A stretch of DNA of 64,000 nucleotides from TMED14 sp963925545 (GTDB taxonomy: Bacteria; Bacteroidota; Bacteroidia; Flavobacteriales; Schleiferiaceae), in NCBI GenBank assembly GCA_963925545.1, contig CAWUSA010000005.1:50408-114407 (forward strand). Reading direction: 5' to 3'. Within the stretch, counting starts at the first letter, position 1; each line of letters starts with the position of its first letter. This document shows positions 50,660 to 58,789 of this stretch, piece after piece. The notes beneath the pieces are model-generated. The model was given only the letters and a program-made list of their open reading frames with translations. It searched no databases and was not told the DNA's origin. The position numbers were made by a program, and so were the translations under genes.

Positions 50660-50838
50660 TTTCTTGAGTTATTAATCAGTTTCAGGTAAATCCCAAAGGC
50701 TAATATTGATGGAACCCAAATCCCAACAAAAGCTCCATCGTCTTTTGCTCCTTGAAAAAAGAGTATTTCAGAAAAAACTAGGGATAATATCGCAGCAATA
50801 AACAGTAATTTATCTGTGATTGTGAATTTTGTAAACAT
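50656..50838 (-). CDS. Small two-helix membrane protein, 60 residues
   Basis: The protein reads MFTKFTITDKLLFIAAILSL, with two hydrophobic segments (about 10-28 and 36-54) and a basic C-terminus (INNSRK). It is translationally coupled to the 31-residue gene by ATGA. No family is recognised. The AT-rich composition matches its neighbours. Confidence 0.6.
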   Translation of the reverse strand: MFTKFTITDKLLFIAAILSLVFSEILFFQGAKDDGAFVGIWVPSILAFGIYLKLINNSRK

Positions 50839-50923
50839 TTTAATGGCTTATTTTTTTACTTATCCTCAAAGATATATCATTCCCGACAGGCTGCCCTGGC
50901 GAAAATTAGGCTTATTATAGCAC

Positions 50924-51130
50924 CTATGGTTTGGTTTTCTCCTTTAAGAAAACCGAAGTGACAACAGAAGCAAAAAAGAAAATATAACCTAACGGAATTA
51001 AAGCAAAGGGCTCTTGCAAATAACCATCTTTATCAACCTCACTGCCAATAATATGAAAAGAGCCATAACAGATTAAGCTAATTGTAAAGAACAGTATTGG
51101 TAATCTGTATTTTTGAAGACTTGCTCTCAT
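50924..51130 (-). CDS. DUF3955-like small membrane protein
   Basis: The 68-residue protein has two membrane helices. Between them is the segment IIGSEVDKDGYLQEPFALIPLGY, which matches my memory of the DUF3955 family (IGSxVDxxGxLxEPFxLIPLG). The start may be ATG 51130 or ATG 51148. The function is unknown. Confidence 0.6.
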   Translation of the reverse strand: MRASLQKYRLPILFFTISLICYGSFHIIGSEVDKDGYLQEPFALIPLGYIFFFASVVTSVFLKEKTKP

Positions 51131-51203
51131 AGAAAACTCCGATGGCATAGAGGAACACTAAATGTACTAATCTTTAGAAAATGCCTGTTCCCAATAATCA
51201 AAA

Positions 51204-51617
51204 ATGATGAAAAAATTAAACATTCTACGAGCTTTATCGAGGCCACTACTAAAAGTAAGTTTAGCAATATTTTTAATTTTTGGTGGGGCACAGCATTTTA
51301 TAAATCCTGATTTTTACACTCCTTTTGTGCCTTCATTTTTGCCGTTTACAATGGCCATTGTATATATTTCTGGTTTGCTTGAAATCATACTTGGCCTTGC
51401 ATTACTTTTCAAAAAACAGGCAACCATAGGCGCTTGGGGAATTTTAATTTTAATGCTCTTGTTTTTGCCAATTCATATTTGGGATGTGTTTTCTGAAACA
51501 CCTGCCGTAGGAAGCCATAAAGCTGCTTTGGCAAGATTGCCAATTCAATTCTTGCTCATATTTATTGCCTGGAAGGTCAAAAACAATGTTTCACAACATA
51601 ATCTAACCAATAGATAG
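51204..51617 (+). CDS. DoxX-family membrane protein
   Basis: The 137-residue protein has four membrane helices, with GGAQHFINPDFYTPFVPSFLP after the first helix and the ISGLLEIILGLALLF segment, both typical of DoxX-like proteins. The family is linked to thiosulfate:quinone oxidoreductases or redox membrane complexes, but many members have no known role. Confidence 0.78.
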   Translation: MMKKLNILRALSRPLLKVSLAIFLIFGGAQHFINPDFYTPFVPSFLPFTMAIVYISGLLEIILGLALLFKKQATIGAWGILILMLLFLPIHIWDVFSETPAVGSHKAALARLPIQFLLIFIAWKVKNNVSQHNLTNR

Positions 51618-51732
51618 CAGCCAACAAACCACCTCTGCCATAGCTTGCAGTGTATAGTGCTCACTTCTCATAGGCCAAGGATCATTGGCGGATCACCAGC
51701 CTATTGAAGCAGCCCAGTGTATTTTTGCAAGA

Positions 51733-52683
51733 ATGAAACCGCTGAAGCAACAAAAGGAAATTTGGATTTTGGGATCTACAGGGTATGTGGGATCTCAGCT
51801 CACGAGTTTACTAATTCAAAAGCGTCAACGAGGAGACTTTCCCGGTAGAATATCCGCTCTAGGACACCGCACCATTCTTCCTTGGGTTATGCAGCGCACA
51901 AATTTCTTCATGTCCTCCTTAGGCAAGCTCAAGAAGGACAAATTCATTGATTACCCTCCAGATGTTGTCTTCCACTGTGCGCGACTCGCGGGGAAGACAG
52001 ATCGCGGCCGAAGAGCGGCTGCAAAACAGGGCTACCGTGCCAATATCAACCTTCGCGACATTTTTGAGCAACTGCCTAAGCCCCCAACGGTAGTGTATTG
52101 CAGCGGAACATTGATGTATGGCAATACAGCTAAAATTGCCAACGAAGAACAATCTATATCCCCCATAGCCTATGCCCGTGCCTATGAATATGCGGAGCGC
52201 CCATTTACCAGGGAGCTATCTGAAGCACCTTTAGATGTCCGCACTGCCAGACCAGCTTGGATTTTGGGGCCGGATTCTTGGTTTGAATATTTCTTTTACC
52301 GTCCGGCATTAGAGCTTGGATTTGTGCCCTATTACGGCAATGGAGGGCAACAAATGTCCATCATTTCAGTAGAGGACTGCGCGGGTCAATTACTCCACGT
52401 AGCTACACATGGCGCCCCAGGAGAAAGCTATAACCTTTTTGGTTTTGCGCCCATCTCTCAGTTAGAATTTGCAAAGAAAACTGCGAAAATTTTAGATCTA
52501 GACGTAAGGCAGATAAGGGAGAAAGAATTGGTCAAAAAACACGGAAAGACCGCAGCAGAGGCACTGACTTCGAATACACCTATAACCACGCTACATACAG
52601 AATGGAAAGCTTCGTATAACGCTGTTGACCATGACCTGGGCCTGATGATAGCTAGGGCGGTTAAATTACTTGAGATGCGCTAG
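51733..52683 (+). CDS. NAD-dependent epimerase/dehydratase-like protein (extended SDR)
   Basis: The 316-residue protein has the Rossmann start IWILGSTGYVGSQLTSLL (about 9-26), then DVVFHCARLAGKTDRG and the YARAYEYAERPF segment where the catalytic YxxxK is expected; here Tyr is followed by AER instead of a clear YxxxK, so catalysis may differ. The start is ATG 51733, not the TTG at 51685. It is convergent with the polysaccharide cluster gene next to it (5-base gap). Confidence 0.75.
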   Translation: MKPLKQQKEIWILGSTGYVGSQLTSLLIQKRQRGDFPGRISALGHRTILPWVMQRTNFFMSSLGKLKKDKFIDYPPDVVFHCARLAGKTDRGRRAAAKQGYRANINLRDIFEQLPKPPTVVYCSGTLMYGNTAKIANEEQSISPIAYARAYEYAERPFTRELSEAPLDVRTARPAWILGPDSWFEYFFYRPALELGFVPYYGNGGQQMSIISVEDCAGQLLHVATHGAPGESYNLFGFAPISQLEFAKKTAKILDLDVRQIREKELVKKHGKTAAEALTSNTPITTLHTEWKASYNAVDHDLGLMIARAVKLLEMR

Positions 52684-52688
52684 TTAAG

Positions 52689-53486
52689 CTAGGGATCTTC
52701 CGACTGGAATTCATACAGCATGTACTCCCCAAAGGTGCCCAGTTTCGTGGTTGAAACAGAATCATCTATTTGCCAGAGCAGGTGGAGCAGTGAGCTAGGC
52801 AGCAGCTTATGAAGCTTGTGGTAATACCACGCTGGATAAACAATACTATACCCTCTGCTGTATGTCAACGGCAGCTTCACCTTTTTGCTAATACTTCTCG
52901 GCGCGTAGCACTTGCTTGCCAAATAATTAGTCGGTGAATAGCCTCCCCACACCTTACGCCAGCGAGCAAATGCATTCCGAGGCTTGCCTTTAAGCAGCTC
53001 AATGAGTGTGCCGGCCAGGTAGTATTTATTGACAAAGGTGAGCACCATTCGTCCGCCCGGCTTAAGCGCTTTACGAAGACAAGACATGGCGTGGTCAAGA
53101 TTATCTACCGTATTTAAGGCGCCAAAGAAAACGTAGATCATGTCAAATTTCACATCAGGGAACAGCGTATTTAAATGCTCTACGCTCCCTTGGGCAATTT
53201 GTCCGTTTTTCAGCTTATAGCTGTCAATTTTCTCTTGAGTTAGGCGTACCATTTCCGCTGAAACATCAATGCCGTAATACTGCTGATCTGGAAACTGCTC
53301 TGCGAAATGGACCAGGTCAAATCCTGGACCAAACCCAACCTCTAACACCGTGGATTGTGGATGAGATTTTACGCGCTCGCGAAAACTCTGTCTAATCCTT
53401 TGCAGTGCAGGATTCAAATTATAGCGACGCTCAAAATCTACGGCATCCTTATCGTAATAATGCCCTACTTCACGGTAATAGCTCAT
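52689..53486 (-). CDS. SAM-dependent methyltransferase, polysaccharide cluster
   Basis: The 265-residue protein has the class I methyltransferase motif VLEVGFGPGFDLVHFAEQ (about 44-61), YGIDVSAEMV, and the GGRMVLTFVNKYYLAG strand. Gly-x-Gly and the acidic end of strand 2 are in place. It overlaps the O-antigen ligase gene by 17 bases, so it is part of the same transcript and may methylate a sugar or lipid-linked glycan (inference). Confidence 0.82.
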   Translation of the reverse strand: MSYYREVGHYYDKDAVDFERRYNLNPALQRIRQSFRERVKSHPQSTVLEVGFGPGFDLVHFAEQFPDQQYYGIDVSAEMVRLTQEKIDSYKLKNGQIAQGSVEHLNTLFPDVKFDMIYVFFGALNTVDNLDHAMSCLRKALKPGGRMVLTFVNKYYLAGTLIELLKGKPRNAFARWRKVWGGYSPTNYLASKCYAPRSISKKVKLPLTYSRGYSIVYPAWYYHKLHKLLPSSLLHLLWQIDDSVSTTKLGTFGEYMLYEFQSEDP

Positions 53487-54861
53487 GGTCTTTGCGTCTT
53501 AATTGGATGTCAAAGTAGGCTGCTGATCCCCAAAAGAGGAAGGCAAATACTGGCTGGTTCAAGAAATTATTGAATTGCATATGAAACAGGTAAGTGCTCA
53601 AGGCTAAGAATAAGGCTGTTTGCGGTGAGCCCAGGCTTCCTCTTAGAAACCCATAGTAAACCCAGCGCCCGATAATGATTAAGAATACCAGTACTGACCC
53701 TATCCCATTCTCGCTGAGTTGAAGTAGGATTTCCGAATGCGCACTGCCACCTGAGCCCTGTGGGGGAGAATCGGGGTTCCGCACCGTTAACCTGTTTTCC
53801 AAACTTTTCTCTTGGAAGGGAATATAGGTGAACTGATAGGTGCCGGGGCCAAAACCAAACAACGGGCGCTCTTCAAACATGCGCAAGGCGCTTACCCACC
53901 TATTGAGTCGTTCAATATTGCTGGCATCTGTTTGAACGTTGGTTACGGACATGCTTTTCTCCACTAAAGTGGCCTGGGGATCATGGCTTTGGTATGAATT
54001 ATAGGTGAATGATTCCTGGATCTTGTCAGTGCCAAACACCCCAAGGTAGACCACGACTAAAGCCACGGGTAAAAGCCAACGCCAAAACTGAGGCAGGTGC
54101 ATTAATGCCCAAAGAAGTGCCATGAAAGCTAAAGACCATAACGCAGCACGAGAGCCGCTTAGGACGGTAAGAACGGTAGCTATAGCGGCAATTAAAATCC
54201 AGTTTTTTTGAATTCTTGTTTGGCCCCACGCATACCCCGCTATGATCGCAAGACTTGCCCCAAGTATCGTGTGGCTATAGAAAAAGGGTTGATAGATTCC
54301 CGAAATGGTTAGAGGGTTGAAATCAAACTTTATAAACTGGACCAGGCCCACTATGAGAACTGGAACCAACCCCCACATAAAAGGCACAATAGGGAAAGGC
54401 TTACCCCGATTTCCCAATAGCAAGAATCCATAATAGAACGTGAAGACAAATAGTCCATTAATAATCGCAAATTTCAGACTTACCAGAGGGATTTCTGACA
54501 TCCAAATTCCTGGAGTAAAACTCAGTAGCCAGAGCAGTGGCCATGGATTTTTCTTTATGATGGAGAGGTTTAGGGGTGCTAGAAGCCTGAGAAGGACCAC
54601 CAAGGAAAGCACCACGATCAGCCCCTCCGCGGGTAGATGTAAATCCCCAAAAGGGAGCTTAACTTTTACTGAAAGAGGAAGCAGCAGTGCAAGAAGTAAA
54701 TACCCTGTATGTTCCAGTTGACGTTTCCATACCCACCACGCAAGAGACAGGGCGGCAACTGTGGCATAAATCGCCCCCCAATGAAAGTCAAAGTACAGTG
54801 CCACAGCGAGCCCCGTGGTTATGGCCAGAAGCAGAGCGATATGTTTGTTTTTTAAGGGCAA
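53470..54861 (-). CDS. O-antigen ligase/polymerase family (Wzy/WaaL-like) membrane protein
   Basis: The 463-residue protein has about twelve hydrophobic helices and a large extracytoplasmic loop (about 290-375) that contains RLNRWVSALRMFEERPLFGFGPGTYQ and SGGSAHSEILLQLSENGIG, the Wzy_C/O-antigen-ligase signature (GxGPG...xHxxxL). It probably joins polymerised glycans or acts as a polymerase at the periplasmic face. It is followed upstream in the transcript by a Wzz-like gene. Confidence 0.85.
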   Translation of the reverse strand: MPLKNKHIALLLAITTGLAVALYFDFHWGAIYATVAALSLAWWVWKRQLEHTGYLLLALLLPLSVKVKLPFGDLHLPAEGLIVVLSLVVLLRLLAPLNLSIIKKNPWPLLWLLSFTPGIWMSEIPLVSLKFAIINGLFVFTFYYGFLLLGNRGKPFPIVPFMWGLVPVLIVGLVQFIKFDFNPLTISGIYQPFFYSHTILGASLAIIAGYAWGQTRIQKNWILIAAIATVLTVLSGSRAALWSLAFMALLWALMHLPQFWRWLLPVALVVVYLGVFGTDKIQESFTYNSYQSHDPQATLVEKSMSVTNVQTDASNIERLNRWVSALRMFEERPLFGFGPGTYQFTYIPFQEKSLENRLTVRNPDSPPQGSGGSAHSEILLQLSENGIGSVLVFLIIIGRWVYYGFLRGSLGSPQTALFLALSTYLFHMQFNNFLNQPVFAFLFWGSAAYFDIQLRRKDHELLP

Positions 54862-54864
54862 TGA

Positions 54865-55620
54865 TTAGGCCTTTTCTGATGCCAGAAATTCTGTGGAAAC
54901 CCCACGCTGCAAGGCAAAGACTACTAGTCCCGACAACAGGGCAATAGCCCAGGCAGGAATATCAGCTCGTCTCGGAGTTTCGCTTGCTACAGAAATCACA
55001 TAAGATGCCGGAGCCGGTGCGTGTAAGTACTCTTTCAAATTTTCCAGCTTGCGTTCGCTTTTTGTCAATTCAACCACCACGCTTCCATATTGGCGTTCCT
55101 TTCTAAAGATGAGTGCGACAAAGGCTAAAGAGTCAGCCTGCGCTTCAAAACGAAGAGAGTCTAACCCCTTGCGTAAGAACTTTTCCTCTTTTTTTAGCGA
55201 GGAGGATCTCCCTTGCATTACGTTAAAACTCATACCTACATTCTGTCGAAGCATGCGCTGTTTGATAGAGTCCGCAGCACGCACTGCTCCGTTGGCAATC
55301 TCTGCAGCAAGCTTGGCATCAGCAGCTTCTGCACGCACCTGCACCGCGCCGTTTCTTGTTTTGCTAATGTCTAGGGAAAAGTCTGAGCCGTATCGGCTGA
55401 CCAAAGCCAAATTTAAACTCTGACTGCCCATTAATTCTAAATGCGCATCCACCTCTATGGGTGAACCAAAACCAATGCCATTTTGATCAATTTGCTTCTC
55501 AAGCAGCGTGAGCGGGACAAAGAAAATAGTCTCTGCTTCATAGCGAGCTGGACGCACAAAGGCGATGGCGAAGAATACCGCAGCAGCCACGACACTGACA
55601 ACAATTTGTTTTCTAATCAT
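54865..55620 (-). CDS. Wzz-like polysaccharide co-polymerase/chain-length protein
   Basis: The 251-residue protein has an N-terminal membrane helix (MIRKQIVVSVVAAAVFFAIAF), a periplasmic helical part with coiled coil (about 150-205), a proline-rich SETPRRADIPAWAI, and a C-terminal membrane helix ending about 25 residues before the end. This two-helix topology with a Pro-rich motif is that of Wzz/PCP proteins. The start is the ATG at 55620, one base after the stop of the upstream gene. Confidence 0.7.
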   Translation of the reverse strand: MIRKQIVVSVVAAAVFFAIAFVRPARYEAETIFFVPLTLLEKQIDQNGIGFGSPIEVDAHLELMGSQSLNLALVSRYGSDFSLDISKTRNGAVQVRAEAADAKLAAEIANGAVRAADSIKQRMLRQNVGMSFNVMQGRSSSLKKEEKFLRKGLDSLRFEAQADSLAFVALIFRKERQYGSVVVELTKSERKLENLKEYLHAPAPASYVISVASETPRRADIPAWAIALLSGLVVFALQRGVSTEFLASEKA

Positions 55621-55621
55621 T

Positions 55622-56491
55622 TTATTTGCTTTTAACATTGTAGTGATCCATTAATTTTTGTTCCACACTATCTGGAAAGTAGGCAGACGAATGCGCCTCT
55701 GCTTCATAATAACTTGAATCACCACTTGCGTTTTCAGTCATGTGTGTCTGAAACTTACCTCTGGCCCATTGTTCTAGTTTTTCAGCGCCTAGAAACTCTA
55801 GAATTTGCTCCGTCCATTTGCTGTAAACTGCCGGAGGTTGTGGTTTATTTGGAAAGACAAAGTTGGGCAAGAATGCAGACAACCAGTTGTTCTCTTGAAG
55901 GAAATGATCCATAATCTCCGGATGAGTTAGTGGCAATAAAGACGCGGCTTCCGCGGCCGTATAAAGATTCTTTTTCTTCAGCTTTAGTTTTCTCTCGTCC
56001 ATCAACATATTGATACAGAAGTACTTTTCGGAATTCAATAAAAACAGCTTTTTAAAGCCAATTAAAAATAGTTTTGCCAGCCAGACTCTTCCCGCCTTTG
56101 TGATTATGAAAAAGTCTATATCATCCGAGGCGTTCTGCATTCCCATATTTGAAAGTGAGCCAGAAAGGTATACGCCACGGACATAAGGGAACGACTGAAT
56201 GAAATAGCCCATTCTTCGCGCTATTTTTAGTCTGCCCAGGTTCAAGTTTTGACAATTTTTTCTAACCTGAATATGATCAGGGTTTAACGCGTAAAACCCT
56301 TCTGAATAAAACACTTGTTGAGAATCAGCCATGGGCTGCAAGGCACTTTCTAAATCCGCGATAGAAGCTTCAACTCTCAAGAATTTGCGGATCTCTTCAA
56401 TGTCTAGCGGGTGCTTGAAGAATTCGAAATAACGCAATGTTCTTTCGATCTCCTGTTCAATCGAAAATGAAGAATGCGACAATGGGCCCAT
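55622..56491 (-). CDS. Nucleotidyltransferase-like protein, first gene of the polysaccharide cluster
   Basis: The 289-residue protein has the nucleotidyltransferase pattern YLSGSLSNMGMQNASDDIDFFIIT (about 110-133): GS followed by D-D-I-D. That gives the metal-binding acids of minimal nucleotidyltransferases. The N-terminal part (1-90) is a helical domain, possibly winged-helix (EIRKFLRVEASIADLE). The substrate is unknown. The place at the head of a Wzz-ligase-methyltransferase operon suggests a role in glycan assembly, though such domains also occur in toxin or signalling proteins. Confidence 0.7.
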   Translation of the reverse strand: MGPLSHSSFSIEQEIERTLRYFEFFKHPLDIEEIRKFLRVEASIADLESALQPMADSQQVFYSEGFYALNPDHIQVRKNCQNLNLGRLKIARRMGYFIQSFPYVRGVYLSGSLSNMGMQNASDDIDFFIITKAGRVWLAKLFLIGFKKLFLLNSEKYFCINMLMDERKLKLKKKNLYTAAEAASLLPLTHPEIMDHFLQENNWLSAFLPNFVFPNKPQPPAVYSKWTEQILEFLGAEKLEQWARGKFQTHMTENASGDSSYYEAEAHSSAYFPDSVEQKLMDHYNVKSK

Positions 56492-56611
56492 GTACTTGGA
56501 TAAGTTAGAAAGGGCAAGTTACAAAAGGGTCACTGGAAGATGTGGCGTAGCTCTTGACTGATCTTGTAAGAAATTTATGAAATCATGAAAAAGCCTGCCA
56601 GAGCTTTAGCT

Positions 56612-56950
56612 CTAATATAAGAGGTGAATCTTTCCTTTGTTTCGCCAACCAGCCCTTGATTCGTATTCAACGAAGTAAATCTTGAGGTCTGCTTGAGAAG
56701 CGTACTTTACAAAGTACAGGGTCTTGTCTGCTTGAGATTCATAGTCAACAAAGAACCAATGCCCCTCATTGCCTTTAGCGCGCGAAGCATACTTTTCCTT
56801 GAATACAAGAAGGTCAGCTTGAGACTCATATTCTACAACAAAGACTTTTGTGTCCGCTTGTGACTCGTACTTAACAGAGTAAACCGATTGGGCATTCAGC
56901 CCAAAAGTAAAAAATGAGCAAAAGGTGGATAACAGAAATAGCTTATTCAT
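56612..56950 (-). CDS. DUF6150-like secreted repeat protein
   Basis: The 112-residue protein has a signal peptide (cleaving after FGLNAQ) and a mature part made of seven repeats of roughly 14-15 residues, of the form xYxVxYESQADxxV (copies include VKYESQAD, VEYESQAD, EKYASRAK, VDYESQAD, VKYASQAD, VEYESRAG). The repeats suggest a small beta-structured domain with Ala/Asp turns. I recall this pattern from the DUF6150 family of Bacteroidota. The function is unknown to me; it may face the periplasm or be secreted. Confidence 0.68.
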   Translation of the reverse strand: MNKLFLLSTFCSFFTFGLNAQSVYSVKYESQADTKVFVVEYESQADLLVFKEKYASRAKGNEGHWFFVDYESQADKTLYFVKYASQADLKIYFVEYESRAGWRNKGKIHLLY

Positions 56951-57105
56951 TGGATATTGGTTTGTAGCCGAAGATAATAATTCAATAGTAAGATCTTAGA
57001 ATGAAAGTATCACTAACCAATTTAAGTCGGACCTTTGTTGAGTTGGCTCCAGTTGAAGCGCTAACGGTTCATTCCCAGAAACACTTAAACAACAAAACAC
57101 ATACA

Positions 57106-57450
57106 ATGGAGAGCGCATCAATTATAGCACAGCTTATCGTTTCCGTATCAATCATTATTGTTTGGGTATTTCGATACGACAACATTGTTTCAGAGTTTAA
57201 GCAATATGGCCTCTCGGACTTGGTCAGAAACATGGTCGGGGCTTCCAAAATAACGTTAGCAACCATCTTAGCTTTAGGAGTTTGCTACAATGTGCCGGTA
57301 GTAGCCGCCTCCTTATTAATGGCCTTTTTAATGATCTGCGCTCAAGCATTTCACATAAAAGTTAAGAATCCTCTGAAAAAATACGTGCCGTCGGCTTTCC
57401 TTTTGCTACTGTCCTTATTCATCGCAGCCTATAACTACGGTCTGATTTAA
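57106..57450 (+). CDS. DoxX-like membrane protein, first of a tandem pair
   Basis: The 114-residue protein has four membrane helices and RYDNIVSEFKQYGLSDLVRNMVGASKI between the first two, the DoxX_2-like pattern. The frame is open to an ATG at 57001, but the added 35 residues are hydrophilic and not family-like, so I use 57106. The gap before the next gene is 3 bases. Confidence 0.7.
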   Translation: MESASIIAQLIVSVSIIIVWVFRYDNIVSEFKQYGLSDLVRNMVGASKITLATILALGVCYNVPVVAASLLMAFLMICAQAFHIKVKNPLKKYVPSAFLLLLSLFIAAYNYGLI

Positions 57451-57453
57451 GCA

Positions 57454-57792
57454 ATGGATATCAACCTTGCTATTCTTCTTTTTTCAGCAACTTCTTTTAT
57501 TGCCTACGGAATAAATTCTTTCTTTTCTAAGAGGATGATTTCGGAATACGAGAGGTGGGGTTATAAAAACCAACGAGTTTTGCTGGCCTGTTGCGAACTT
57601 TTAGGTGGGCTAGGCTTACTAGTTGGAACGGTTGTTCCCATGATGCTTTCAGTCGCTTCTTTTTTGTTGACGTGTATGATGCTGACAGCAGTTTTCGTAA
57701 GGATTAAATTAAAAGAGAGAGCAGTTAAGATGCTCCCAGCGCTTCTCTATGCGGCGCTAAGTCTCTTCATATTCTACAACGCTATTAAATAG
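57454..57792 (+). CDS. DoxX-like membrane protein, second of a tandem pair
   Basis: The 112-residue protein has four membrane helices with RMISEYERWGYKNQRVLLACCELLGGLGLLV, parallel to the first copy (EFKQYG...GASK), so the two look like diverged paralogues from a tandem duplication. They may form one complex. It is convergent with the DCC gene (19-base gap). Confidence 0.7.
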   Translation: MDINLAILLFSATSFIAYGINSFFSKRMISEYERWGYKNQRVLLACCELLGGLGLLVGTVVPMMLSVASFLLTCMMLTAVFVRIKLKERAVKMLPALLYAALSLFIFYNAIK

Positions 57793-57811
57793 TAAAATAT
57801 TGATAAAAGTT

Positions 57812-58180
57812 TTAAAAGCTTTTAAAGTCCTCAACTTTAAAACTTTCGGGTATTTTAGAGGTTAACTCACAAAGAGACTTTCTTCCAAATACTTTATATC
57901 TATTTCTAGAGACAAAGAAATACATGTATTTTAAAAGTCTCTTGGGCACAATATTCAAAGCCCATGATAAGACGCTATAATAGCCACCCATATCTTTAAC
58001 AATCATTCTTAGAGCTAATTCGGCATTGTATCTATCACCATTTTTAATATAGATGACATATTCCGGGTTATTCAAAGGACTAATTCTTCCAAATAAAAAC
58101 CCTTCTGGACGGTGCTTGTATATATGTTTGATGACTCCATTACATAAGTTGCAATTCCCGTCGATATAAATAACTCTCAT
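57812..58180 (-). CDS. DCC-family thiol-disulfide oxidoreductase (DUF393)
   Basis: The 122-residue protein starts IYIDGNCNLCNGVIKHI, the DxxCxxC motif that names the family, followed by a thioredoxin-like body and KRLLKYMYFFVSRNRYKVFG. The CxxC pair is predicted redox active. The natural substrate is unknown. The base composition is AT-rich like the katG block to its right. Confidence 0.85.
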   Translation of the reverse strand: MRVIYIDGNCNLCNGVIKHIYKHRPEGFLFGRISPLNNPEYVIYIKNGDRYNAELALRMIVKDMGGYYSVLSWALNIVPKRLLKYMYFFVSRNRYKVFGRKSLCELTSKIPESFKVEDFKSF

Positions 58181-58231
58181 ACTACATACATTAGTTTATC
58201 ATCTAACATCTTAGCAAAGGTAATTGATCAT

Positions 58232-58259
58232 AAAAAAGCCACTAATTAGTGGCTTTTTT
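58232..58259. terminator. Strong palindromic terminator
   Basis: AAAAAAGCCACT (58232-58243) and AGTGGCTTTTTT (58248-58259) are perfect complements around AATT. On the - strand it follows the ankyrin stop directly with the T run, so it ends the katG-ankyrin transcript. It is symmetrical and could act in both directions. Confidence 0.85.
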
Positions 58260-58728
58260 ATTTAAGTAATTTTTCTAAATCTTTAAATCCTTTTTCATTG
58301 GCATAATCTAATGCCGTTTTGCCTAAATCGTCTTTCGAACTCTTATCTGCTGCGTGTTTCAATAATAATTGAACAACTGCTTGTTGATTATACATCGTAG
58401 CGAAAATAAGTGCTGTCACTCCTGTATTATTTGTAGCATTGATATCAGCGCTATGACTCAACAATATTTCTGTAATGTGTAAATTACCTTTGAAGCTTAC
58501 GCCTATCAAAGCTGTGTTTCCTGAGGCATCTTTTGCGTCGACCTCAGCTTTATGTTTTAAAAGAATTTCTGAGGCCTCTTTATTATCAAAGTAAGTTGCA
58601 AATATCAATGGCGTAAAACCACGTGTATCTTTAGTATTTACTATTTCAGGATTGTTTTCAATCTGAGCTTCTAGCCTATCATTAAATCCTTTCCTTATAG
58701 TATCGAAAAACAATTCGGTTGCATTCAT
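58258..58728 (-). CDS. Ankyrin-repeat protein, catalase-associated (AnkB-like)
   Basis: The 156-residue protein has four ankyrin repeats of 33 residues (for example DTRGFTPLIFATYFDNKEASEILL, then DASGNTALIGVSFKGNLHITEILL, then NNTGVTALIFATMYNQQAVVQLLL). No signal peptide is evident. It lies directly downstream of katG on the same strand. In Pseudomonas an ankyrin protein (AnkB) encoded after katB is needed for full catalase activity, so a similar accessory role is plausible here (inference by analogy). A terminator separates it from katG. Confidence 0.8.
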   Translation of the reverse strand: MNATELFFDTIRKGFNDRLEAQIENNPEIVNTKDTRGFTPLIFATYFDNKEASEILLKHKAEVDAKDASGNTALIGVSFKGNLHITEILLSHSADINATNNTGVTALIFATMYNQQAVVQLLLKHAADKSSKDDLGKTALDYANEKGFKDLEKLLK

Positions 58729-58735
58729 AATTTAT

Positions 58736-58767
58736 AAAAAAAGGAATGTACAACAAAGCACATTCCT
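58736..58767 (-). terminator. Terminator or attenuator between katG and the ankyrin gene
   Basis: On the - strand AGGAATGT pairs with ACATTCCT across a 10-base loop, followed by a run of T (58742-58736). It lies 22 bases after the katG stop and 8 bases before the ankyrin ATG. Partial read-through would give less ankyrin mRNA than katG mRNA. Confidence 0.75.
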
Positions 58768-58789
58768 CTTTTTGATAATACATTGTTTA

